Assembly (NCBI GenBank): GCA_026989655.1 | Contig: JALSIX010000138.1 | Coordinates: 1 to 40,946 of the forward strand | Direction of reading: 5' to 3' | Source: Caldilineaceae bacterium | Lineage (GTDB): Bacteria > Chloroflexota > Anaerolineae > Caldilineales > Caldilineaceae | Length of the DNA: 40,946 nt | In this document: piece by piece, positions 7,151-14,391 of the stretch | How the letters are laid out: the number at the start of each line of letters is the position of its first letter | How positions within the stretch are numbered: the stretch's first letter is position 1 | Translations under genes and position numbers: made by a program | Notes under the pieces: model-generated | Database searches by the model: none | Seen by the model: only the letters and a program-made list of their open reading frames with translations | What the model was told of the DNA's origin: nothing

Positions 7151-10100
7151 CAGGCACCTCGGGCAACGCGAGCTCCTGGGCCAGGGCCACACAGGCCCGG
7201 TACTCCCGGACCAGGCTGCGCTTTCCGGCGTAGCCCAGCGCGCGCCGGAACAGCCCCACGCTCCTCTCGGCCTGGCCCGTCCGCTGGGCCAGGCGGGCCA
7301 GGCCCAGGAGCCCCTGGACATAGGTGAAGGGATACCGATGTTCCGGATCGGCCAGCCCCTGGTGCAACAGGGTCTTGGCCTCTGCCAGGCGGCCACGGGC
7401 CAGGGCCACCAGCCCCAGGCCGATCACCGCGCTGTTGTGGTGGGTGCGGAAGGCCTCCTGCCCCTGGAGCAGGGCCAGGGCCCGCCGGAGTCGATCCGCG
7501 GCCCGGTCCACGTCCCCGTCTTCCAGGGCCTGGTACGCGCTCGCTATCCGGGGCCACAGCGCGGCCAGTTGGGCCGCCTGGCCGTGGACCCGGTGGTTCA
7601 GGGCCTTGCTGCGCTCGTTCAGGGCCGCGCTGCGCCGGATCTGGCCCATGAGGCGGAGGGTGACCCCGAGCTGGTAGTAGGCCAGGCTGGCCAGGGAGCG
7701 CTGGCCGGTCTCCTCGGCCAGCCCCACCGCTGCCTCCAGGCAGTGGGCGGATGTGTCCAACTGGCCCTGGACCTGGAGGATCCACCCGTAGCTGAGGAGG
7801 GGGAGGACCGCGTGGGCCCGTCCCATGGCTCCCACGAAGTCCTCCACCGGGTCGCCGGGCACGGGCGGCGGAGCGGCCAGCGGAGTCCACTGGCCTGGGT
7901 CCTGGTCGTCGCCGGGCATGGGCCGGAACAGGACCCGGCGACGGGCCATGAAGTCGGCCCATGTGGGCAGATCGGGCACCTCGCCGGCCAGGAGATCGGC
8001 CAGGAGCGCGCTGGACCGGGCCTGCTGCCCCACCAGCCCCAACAGGGTGATCATGCGGCTGTGGGCCATCAACGCGATCTCCCGCTCGCCCTGGTCCAGG
8101 GCCCAGCGCCGCAGCCGGGTGTAGGTGTCGATGACCCCGTCCGCGTCCAGAAGGCTCTCGTAGGCCAGGCCTCGGCCCTTGTAGGCCCGTTGGATCCACT
8201 CGGAAGGGGGCTCTGTCCCTCGTTCCAGGACCTGAAGGGCCTGGTCGAAGTAGCCGATGGCCTGCTGGGGAGAGTAGGTCCGCAGGAGCTTCTCGCCGGC
8301 CAACACCGCGTAGCGGGCATGGTCCAGCCGGGTGGCGGCGCCGGCCTGGCCGTAGTGGAAGGCCGCCTCGCCGGGATTCTCCTGGGCCTTGCCCAAGGCC
8401 ACCAGGGCCTGGGCCACCCGCCGATGGAGGCGGCGCCGCTGCAGCGCGTTGAGCTCGGCATAGGCCACCTGCCGCACCACCTGGTGGACGAAGTCCAGCC
8501 GTTCGTCCAACCGTTCCAGGAGGAAGCGGCGCTGGAGCAGGATCTCCAGCCCCTCGGCCGGATCCCCCTCGAAGGCCTCCTCCAGGATCTCCAGGCTGAA
8601 GTCCCGGCCGATGACCGCGGCCAGACGGAGGACCTCCAGGGCCGCCGGGGGCAGCCGATCCATGCGTTCCCGGACGATGCTCTGCACTCGCTGGCTGCGG
8701 CTCAGGGTCTCGAGCTGGCGATCCACCTCCTGCCAGGAACGCAGGATCTCCTGGCCGGAACGCCCCTGGGGCCCCCCATCCCGCAGCGCGTTCAGGGCCT
8801 CGGTCACGAAGAGGGCATTCCCCTGGGTGGCGGTGTAGAGGGCCCGGGTCAGCTCCTCGGCCACCGCGTCCGAGGGCAGGGGGAGCTCCTGCACCAGGAC
8901 GCGCACGGCCTCGGGGCTCAGCCGCTCCACCGAGAGCTGGGTGACCCCCAGGTTCCTGCCCAGGCCCTGGACCAGGGCCCGCAGGGCCGGGTTCTCGACC
9001 AGCTCCCCCTCCCGGTAGGCCAGGAGCAACAGGATGGGATGGGCATCGATCCGCCGGGCCAGGCGGTTCACCACGGTCAAGGTGTCCACATCGGCCCAGT
9101 GGACATCATCCAGGAAGAGGACCAGGGGCCGGAGCTCGGCCAACCCCACCAGGAAGCCGATGAAGCTGTCCAGCATCCGCTGGCGGTACTCCTGGGGGGG
9201 CAGAGCCCCCTCGCCCCCGGTCGACTCCAGGGCCAGCCGGTCCGCCAGCCCGGGGAGGAGCTGGGCCAGTTGGGCCAGAGCATGGCGGGACAGCCGGCGC
9301 AGGGACGAGTCGGGGAGGAGCTCCAGGTAGCGGCCGATGCCGTCCACCAGGGGGGCAAAGGGCAGCGCCTGTTCCAGGGGCTGGGAGGCCGCGCTGATCA
9401 CGGTGGCCCCGCGATCGCTGGCCTGGGAGAGGAGCTGGTAGGCCAGGCGAGATTTGCCCACGCCCAGCTCGCCGGCCAGGAGGACCGTGTGGCCCTCCCC
9501 CGCCATGGCCCGATCCAACATCCCACCCAGAAGGGCCATCTCCCGCTCCCGGCCCACGAACCGACTGGGCCGGGACGCTTCGTCCAGGGTGGGCAGCAGC
9601 GCGTGCTGGGGCAACGCCTCCGCGGACGCGGCCGGCCTCCGCGCCCTGGCCGGCGCTCCTGGGGCCACCGGCCGGGGCGCGATCTGGCCGTTGAGGATCT
9701 GCTGGTGGAGCTCCTGGGTGGCGGGGCTGGGATCCGCGCCCAGCTCGTCGGCCAGGACAGACCGGCACCGTTCGTAGGTCAGGAGCGCGGCCGCGCTGTC
9801 GCCGGACTCGGCCTGGTAGCGCATGAGGGCCTGGTACGCGCTCTCCTGGACCTCGTCCCGGCTCAGGACCAGCCGACAGGACCGGATGGCCGCCTGGTAG
9901 TGGCCCTGGGCCGCGTAGATCCGGGCCAGGTGGAGCAGCCCAGCGAGATAGCGCTCCCGCAGTCGCTCCCGTTCCATCTTGGCCCAGTCCGCGTAGGGAT
10001 CCTCGATCAGGTAGTCGTCCCGGTAGAGGGCCAGGGCCTCCTCCAACAGCGCCTGGGCCCGACGGGGATCGGCGGCCGCCTCGGCCCGATCCAGCAGCCT

Positions 10101-10472
10101 CTCGAAGACCTCCACATCCAGCCAGAGGGGCCTCTGGGGCCGGAACGCGTAGCCCGGCGCCTGGGTGAGGATGTAGGAGGATGGCCCCCGGTGGGGCCGA
10201 TCCGGCTCCAGCACGTTGCGCAGCGCGTTCACGGCACTGCGCAGGGTGATGGGGGCTGCCCGAGGCGGGCTCTCGGGCCACAGATGCTCGATGAGCCGGT
10301 CGTTGGCCACCGGCCGCGGCCGCTCGGTGATGAGCAGCTTGAGGAGCTGGCGAGCCCGGCGGGTCCGCCACTCGCTCTCCGGAACGGGCTCCTCACCCCG
10401 AAAGACCTCGAAGGTGCCGAACATGTAGACACGCAGGCCCTGCGTGCCGGAGGCATGGGAGCGGTCGGTCAT
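7032..10472 (-). CDS. Large SARP-family transcriptional regulator with AAA ATPase and TPR-like repeats
   Basis: This is a 1146-residue regulator. An OmpR-type winged helix (about 13-112) is followed by a BTAD domain (117-265) as in SARP activators, then a STAND/AAA-type ATPase starting at FVGRE (305). Walker A GELGVGKS lies at 334-341 and Walker B VLFLDDVHWAD at 451-461. A long helical C-terminal half resembles tetratricopeptide repeats. Such proteins integrate a ligand signal through the C-terminal half and ATP hydrolysis before activating promoters. The ATG at 10472 was chosen because a strong promoter lies at 10545-10574; the longer open frame to 10577 would start upstream of it. The last 119 nt overlap the end of the convergent glycosyltransferase. 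No target is evident nearby. Confidence 0.85.
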   Translation of the reverse strand: MTDRSHASGTQGLRVYMFGTFEVFRGEEPVPESEWRTRRARQLLKLLITERPRPVANDRLIEHLWPESPPRAAPITLRSAVNALRNVLEPDRPHRGPSSYILTQAPGYAFRPQRPLWLDVEVFERLLDRAEAAADPRRAQALLEEALALYRDDYLIEDPYADWAKMERERLRERYLAGLLHLARIYAAQGHYQAAIRSCRLVLSRDEVQESAYQALMRYQAESGDSAAALLTYERCRSVLADELGADPSPATQELHQQILNGQIAPRPVAPGAPARARRPAASAEALPQHALLPTLDEASRPSRFVGREREMALLGGMLDRAMAGEGHTVLLAGELGVGKSRLAYQLLSQASDRGATVISAASQPLEQALPFAPLVDGIGRYLELLPDSSLRRLSRHALAQLAQLLPGLADRLALESTGGEGALPPQEYRQRMLDSFIGFLVGLAELRPLVLFLDDVHWADVDTLTVVNRLARRIDAHPILLLLAYREGELVENPALRALVQGLGRNLGVTQLSVERLSPEAVRVLVQELPLPSDAVAEELTRALYTATQGNALFVTEALNALRDGGPQGRSGQEILRSWQEVDRQLETLSRSQRVQSIVRERMDRLPPAALEVLRLAAVIGRDFSLEILEEAFEGDPAEGLEILLQRRFLLERLDERLDFVHQVVRQVAYAELNALQRRRLHRRVAQALVALGKAQENPGEAAFHYGQAGAATRLDHARYAVLAGEKLLRTYSPQQAIGYFDQALQVLERGTEPPSEWIQRAYKGRGLAYESLLDADGVIDTYTRLRRWALDQGEREIALMAHSRMITLLGLVGQQARSSALLADLLAGEVPDLPTWADFMARRRVLFRPMPGDDQDPGQWTPLAAPPPVPGDPVEDFVGAMGRAHAVLPLLSYGWILQVQGQLDTSAHCLEAAVGLAEETGQRSLASLAYYQLGVTLRLMGQIRRSAALNERSKALNHRVHGQAAQLAALWPRIASAYQALEDGDVDRAADRLRRALALLQGQEAFRTHHNSAVIGLGLVALARGRLAEAKTLLHQGLADPEHRYPFTYVQGLLGLARLAQRTGQAERSVGLFRRALGYAGKRSLVREYRACVALAQELALPEVPVTWLQDQLQAHRQRSRSRRRGQRSNGMGHPTPLALPRGP

Positions 10473-10544
10473 AGGCTGGAGAAGGACAGGACCACGTCGG
10501 CCGTGGAGATGCCACCGACGGGTCGCCGGTTCCACACGCCATCC

Positions 10545-10574
10545 ATTGTACCCCAAGGGAGACGGTCCTGGCAA
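10545..10574 (-). promoter_or_regulatory. Promoter of the SARP/AAA regulator
   Basis: On the minus strand TTGCCA (10569-10574) and TACAAT (10545-10550) are separated by 18 nt. Transcription would start near 10538, about 65 nt before the chosen ATG. Confidence 0.7.
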
Positions 10575-10604
10575 CAACCATAACGCACTGCGACATGGCC
10601 CGAT

Positions 10605-10634
10605 TTCCCACCAGGCCTCTCCATGTGGTAGATT
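10605..10634 (+). promoter_or_regulatory. Weak candidate promoter of the ATP-grasp gene
   Basis: TTCCCA (10605-10610), 18 nt, TAGATT (10629-10634). The -35 match is poor and the leader would be about 140 nt, so this is tentative. Confidence 0.3.
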
Positions 10635-10781
10635 ACGTGGAGTCGAGCACGGGGTAGGTCATCGGGAACGTGGACCCCGGGGCCGATGGCCCGTCTCCCC
10701 TACAGGAGAAGGCGCTTGCCGCCGACAGGCCGGAGCAGAGCTGCCCGGGCCCTCCGGCCGTGCCAGGGATCCCCTGTCGTC

Positions 10782-12059
10782 ATGTCCAGGACCCGTCGTG
10801 TCCTGCTGTTGACCACACCCAAGAGCTACCGGACGCCGGCCTTCCTCCAGGCGGCCCGCCGGCTGGGCATCCAGGTCCGCCAGGCCGTGGACATGCCCCC
10901 CGAGCTGGCCGCGGCCTGGAACCACCCCCTGGGCGTCGACTTCCAGGACGTGGAGTCCGCGGCCCGCCATCTGGCCGACTACGTGGCCACCTGGCCGGTG
11001 GACGCCATCCTGGCCGTGGACGACAGCGGCGCGGAGCTGGCGGCCCGAGCCAGCCAGATGGCCGGCCTGCCCCACAACCGGCCGGAGGCCGCGGTGGCCG
11101 CCCGACGCAAGGACCGCATGCGGGCCCTGATGGCCGCGGGCCAGGTCCCGTCGCCGGCCTTCCTCCCCCTGGAGACCACCACCCCCCGGGACCGGGTGAT
11201 CGCCCAGGTAGAGGCCCGGATCGGATATCCCTGCGTGGTCAAACCGGTGGACCTGAACGGCAGCCGCGGCGTGATCCGGGCAGACCACCGGGACGCGCTC
11301 CACGGTGCCCTGGACCGGCTGCTGGGCCTCATCGGCCAGGAGGCCGGGCGACGCTTCCTGGTGGAGCGGTACATCCCAGGGGTGGAGGTGGCCTTGGAAG
11401 GCCTGTTGGACCGGGGAGAGCTCCAGGTGTTGGCCCTGTTCGACAAGCCAGACCCGCTGGAAGGGCCCTTCTTCGAGGAGACCATCTACGTGACCCCGTC
11501 CCGGCTGCCTCGGCCCATCCAGGAGGCCGTGGCCCAGGTGACGGCCCGCGCGGCTCGAGCCTTGGGCCTGGAGATGGGCCCGGTCCACGCGGAGCTGCGG
11601 GTGAACCCGGCCGGGCCGTGGATCGTGGAGATCGCGGGCCGGAGCATCGGCGGCCTCTGCTCCCGGATCCTCCGCTTCGGCACGGACCACACCCTGGAGG
11701 AGCTGATCCTGGCCCAGGCCTGTGGCATCCCCCTATCGGATCGAGAACGGGAACGGCGGGCAGGCGGGGTCATGATGATCCCCATCCCCGAGGCCGGTAT
11801 CCTGGAGGCGGTGGAGGGCATCGACCAGGCCCGGGCCGTGCCCGGCGTGGAGGATGTGCAGATCACGGCCCGGCTGAACTACCCCATTGTCCCCCTGCCA
11901 GAGGGGGACGCGTACCTGGGCTTCATCTTCGCCCGCGGCGAGGCCCCGGAGGAGGTGGAGGCGGCCCTCCGGGAGGCGCACCGCCGCCTCCGGATCCGCA
12001 TCAAGCCGGAGATCCCTCTGTGGACGGCCCCGCTGGGTCCTGGCTCCTCTGGTCGATGA
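10782..12059 (+). CDS. ATP-grasp domain ligase of unknown substrate
   Basis: This 425-residue protein has an N-terminal Rossmann-like pre-ATP-grasp region ([18 protein letters not shown] near residue 5). The ATP-grasp core follows, with [14 protein letters not shown] near 150-163, an [13 protein letters not shown] strand, and metal-binding residues in HAELRVNP and EIAGRSIGG near 270-290. A C-terminal lid domain ends the protein. The overall layout is that of ATP-grasp carboxylate-amine ligases (BL00235 and L-amino-acid ligase types), which join a carboxylate to an amine through an acyl phosphate. No partner biosynthetic gene is adjacent. The ATG at 10782 begins where homology starts, though its ribosome site is weak. 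The last 59 nt overlap the convergent O-antigen-ligase-like gene. Substrate unknown. Confidence 0.8.
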   Translation: MSRTRRVLLLTTPKSYRTPAFLQAARRLGIQVRQAVDMPPELAAAWNHPLGVDFQDVESAARHLADYVATWPVDAILAVDDSGAELAARASQMAGLPHNRPEAAVAARRKDRMRALMAAGQVPSPAFLPLETTTPRDRVIAQVEARIGYPCVVKPVDLNGSRGVIRADHRDALHGALDRLLGLIGQEAGRRFLVERYIPGVEVALEGLLDRGELQVLALFDKPDPLEGPFFEETIYVTPSRLPRPIQEAVAQVTARAARALGLEMGPVHAELRVNPAGPWIVEIAGRSIGGLCSRILRFGTDHTLEELILAQACGIPLSDRERERRAGGVMMIPIPEAGILEAVEGIDQARAVPGVEDVQITARLNYPIVPLPEGDAYLGFIFARGEAPEEVEAALREAHRRLRIRIKPEIPLWTAPLGPGSSGR

Positions 12060-13482
12060 GCACCGTGGCCATGGCCAACCCCAGGTAGAGCCAGAGCAGG
12101 ACCGTCATGTGGGGATAGGTCATGTTGAACCAGTAGTGGTCGGCCAGGCCGCTGACCAGGGCACCGGCCACCGCGCCGCTCATCCCCAGGAGCAGGGCCT
12201 CCCGTTCCGGGGCCACGCCCCGCCGCCAGGCAGCCCACACCTGCAGGAAGAACCTCCCCATGATGGCCAGGAAGGCCGCCACCCCCACCAGCCCCATGTG
12301 CTCCGCCAGGATCAGATAGAGCATGCTGACCCCCAGGTAGAGGTCGATGTCCGGCACCCCGGTGAAGCCCACGCCGAACACCGGGTAGCGCCGGATGAGG
12401 ATCAGCGCGTCCTTGTACTCCCCGAAGCGCATCTGGGTGGCCAGGTCCTGGCCGGCCAGCCCGGCCAGGAGCCGGGCCACGTAGTCCTGGGTCTGGGGCA
12501 GCAGGAAGAGGAGCAGGGCCCCCACCCCGGCCAGAGGGATCAGCTTCCGGTACTTGAGCACCGCGGGCAGGGCCAGGGCCGCGGCCATGCCGAAGAGGGC
12601 CGAACGGCTGTAGGTCCAGTAGAGGGCCAGGACCGCGGTGGCCAACATCCCCCCGATCCACCACCGGGGAAACAGGGCCCGGGGGGCAAAGAGCTGGGGA
12701 GCCAGCCCACCCACGGCCAGGATCATCATCCCACCCAGCACGTTGGGGTCCACCGCCGTGCCGATGGCCCGCATGGTGCCCGTGGGATCGTCCTCGATGT
12801 AGCGCAGGGCCCCGTACCCGCCGGGGTAGTCGAAGCGGGCCAGCCGATCCAGCACCCAGACCGTCCATGCCTCGGGGAAGAGGTAGAAGGCCACGGCGAT
12901 GGCCGCCGCGATCCAGCCGCCAAACAGGAGCCAGCGGCTCACCCACTCCAGCCCTGCCTGGGTGCGCACCGTGTTGACAGTGGTGTAGAAGAGCGCGATG
13001 CCCAGGAGCAGCTCGCCGAAGCGCCGAACCGTGAAGGGCGTGGCCCGGCTGTGGGTCATGCCGTAGGCAAAGCTGAAGACGGCCAACAGCATGAAGACGG
13101 CCACCCCCAGGCCGAGGGGCGACGGGATGAAGGTCCGCTCCTGGCCGGTGAGCAGCCGAAAGATCCACACGAAGAAGAGCCCCCCCAGGGCCAGGTCCAG
13201 GAACGAGGGCTTGAAGCCGATGCTGAAGGGCAGGGTCGCGAAGGGGAGGCCGAAGGCCACCCCGATCAGGGCCACGTAGCCCCAGCGGGTGTCCAGCAGG
13301 ATCAGGGCACCCCCCACCACGGCCACGGCCAACGCCAGCGCGATCAGGGGGCCCGCCACGCCGATCAGGAGCGCAATGGCCAGGGCCGCGAGGACCAGGA
13401 GGCCGGCGACCGCCCGCCGCCGGACCTGGGGCTCTGGGGACAGCAACCACGACTGGAGAACTCGGTAGGGAACGGCCAACAT
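12001..13482 (-). CDS. O-antigen ligase/polymerase-like membrane protein
   Basis: This 493-residue integral membrane protein has about 11-12 predicted helices. A Wzy_C/RfaL-type core is visible: [10 protein letters not shown], then a long outer loop carrying [20 protein letters not shown], and a later LAEHMGLVG helix start. Such proteins polymerise or ligate lipid-linked glycans on the outer face of the membrane. The ATG at 13482 was chosen because a promoter lies at 13555-13584 and the more upstream frame is Pro/Gly/Arg-rich with no homology. There is no adjacent flippase or chain-length regulator, so the polymer is unknown. Its 3' end overlaps the ATP-grasp gene by 59 nt. Confidence 0.8.
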   Translation of the reverse strand: MLAVPYRVLQSWLLSPEPQVRRRAVAGLLVLAALAIALLIGVAGPLIALALAVAVVGGALILLDTRWGYVALIGVAFGLPFATLPFSIGFKPSFLDLALGGLFFVWIFRLLTGQERTFIPSPLGLGVAVFMLLAVFSFAYGMTHSRATPFTVRRFGELLLGIALFYTTVNTVRTQAGLEWVSRWLLFGGWIAAAIAVAFYLFPEAWTVWVLDRLARFDYPGGYGALRYIEDDPTGTMRAIGTAVDPNVLGGMMILAVGGLAPQLFAPRALFPRWWIGGMLATAVLALYWTYSRSALFGMAAALALPAVLKYRKLIPLAGVGALLLFLLPQTQDYVARLLAGLAGQDLATQMRFGEYKDALILIRRYPVFGVGFTGVPDIDLYLGVSMLYLILAEHMGLVGVAAFLAIMGRFFLQVWAAWRRGVAPEREALLLGMSGAVAGALVSGLADHYWFNMTYPHMTVLLWLYLGLAMATVLIDQRSQDPAGPSTEGSPA

Positions 13483-13554
13483 GGGCAGATGACGGCAGGC
13501 GCTCGCGTGGCTCCACGGAGAGGGCCAGGACGGCCGGTCTCCTCCAGCCCTACC

Positions 13555-13584
13555 AGTATAGACGAGGGCGGGAACCCCCACCAA
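13555..13584 (-). promoter_or_regulatory. Promoter of the O-antigen-ligase-like gene
   Basis: On the minus strand TTGGTG (13579-13584), 18 nt, TATACT (13555-13560). It lies about 70 nt upstream of the ATG at 13482. Confidence 0.6.
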
Positions 13585-13628
13585 ACGCATCCGATCCCCG
13601 ATGGGGCCGCGCCCCGAACGGCCCCTGC

Positions 13629-13657
13629 TTGGCGTCCCCGGCCCCTCCGTGTACACT
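13629..13657 (+). promoter_or_regulatory. Promoter placing transcription start at the CPBP start codon
   Basis: TTGGCG (13629-13634), 17 nt, TACACT (13652-13657). The expected start 7-8 nt after the -10 box falls on the ATG at 13665, so the mRNA would be leaderless. Confidence 0.55.
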
Positions 13658-13664
13658 GGTAGCC

Positions 13665-14387
13665 ATGACGCCGTCGACCCTGCGCTACCCCTTGTTCGTG
13701 GTGCTGACCCTGGGGTTCACCGCCTTCATCGGCTACAACACCTTCCTCACGGCCCGGCTCCTGCGGCGCTGGCGCCCCGAGCGCAACCTGCTCCTCATCC
13801 CGGAGGAGAACCTGGTCCGAGGAGCCGGCATCCTCCTCTGCCTGGGCCTGGGATGGCTGAGCGGCCTCCCCCCGGATCGGCTGGGGTGGACCCTGGAGCC
13901 GTGGAGGCCCCAGGTGACCCGGGGGCTCCTGGTGGGGATGGCCCTGGCCTTTCTCTTCTACGGGGCCACTCGGCTGTTGCTCCGCTTCACCGGCCAGCGC
14001 TTCTACTCCACCGTGCTGTTGGAGCACGTGATCCCGGCCTCCTGGCGAGAGCTGCCCTGGGTCCTGCTGGCCCTGGTGCCCGTGGTGGGCCTGGAGGAGC
14101 TCCTCTTCCGCAGCCTCCTGCTGGGGGGGCTCGCGCCCCTGGCCCCGGAGAGCCTGCTGCTGGTGGTCCTGGGCGGGCTCTTCGGCCTCATGCACAGTCC
14201 CCAGGGCCTCTGGGGCATGGTGGGGGCCAGCCTGGCCGGCGTGGTCTTTGGCCTCCTCTTCCTCCGCTGGCACAGCCTGACAGCGCCCTTCGTGGCCCAC
14301 TACGTGGCCAACGGTGTGCAGATCCTCCTGGCCATGCCTCGCCGAGAGCAGCTGCTGGGGCGGGAAACCGAGCCCCCCGGGGCCTGA
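13665..14387 (+). CDS. CPBP-family (CAAX/Abi) intramembrane metalloprotease
   Basis: This 240-residue membrane protein has the CPBP glutamic-protease motifs: EELLFR with E144/E145 and R149, FGLMH with H177, and HYVAN with H212 and N216, each inside or next to a hydrophobic helix. Family members cleave substrates in the membrane; in bacteria most substrates are unknown, and roles in bacteriocin immunity or processing of prenylated or lipidated proteins have been reported. The ATG at 13665 sits directly at the predicted transcription start without a Shine-Dalgarno site. The next gene starts 5 nt after its stop, so the two are co-transcribed. Confidence 0.87.
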   Translation: MTPSTLRYPLFVVLTLGFTAFIGYNTFLTARLLRRWRPERNLLLIPEENLVRGAGILLCLGLGWLSGLPPDRLGWTLEPWRPQVTRGLLVGMALAFLFYGATRLLLRFTGQRFYSTVLLEHVIPASWRELPWVLLALVPVVGLEELLFRSLLLGGLAPLAPESLLLVVLGGLFGLMHSPQGLWGMVGASLAGVVFGLLFLRWHSLTAPFVAHYVANGVQILLAMPRREQLLGRETEPPGA

Positions 14388-14391
14388 TGCC

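Larger units (their letters stand above)
10473..10781. other. Divergent intergenic region between the SARP-like regulator and the ATP-grasp gene
   Basis: 309 nt without a credible gene. It holds the leftward promoter of the regulator and only a weak candidate rightward promoter (10605-10634). Nothing else was recognised. Confidence 0.6.

Noticed and set aside
6594-10583. Plus-strand frame of 1329 codons
   Set aside because: Antisense to the SARP/AAA regulator; composition dominated by Gly, Gln, Pro and His and no motif. The regulator on the minus strand has all expected motifs.
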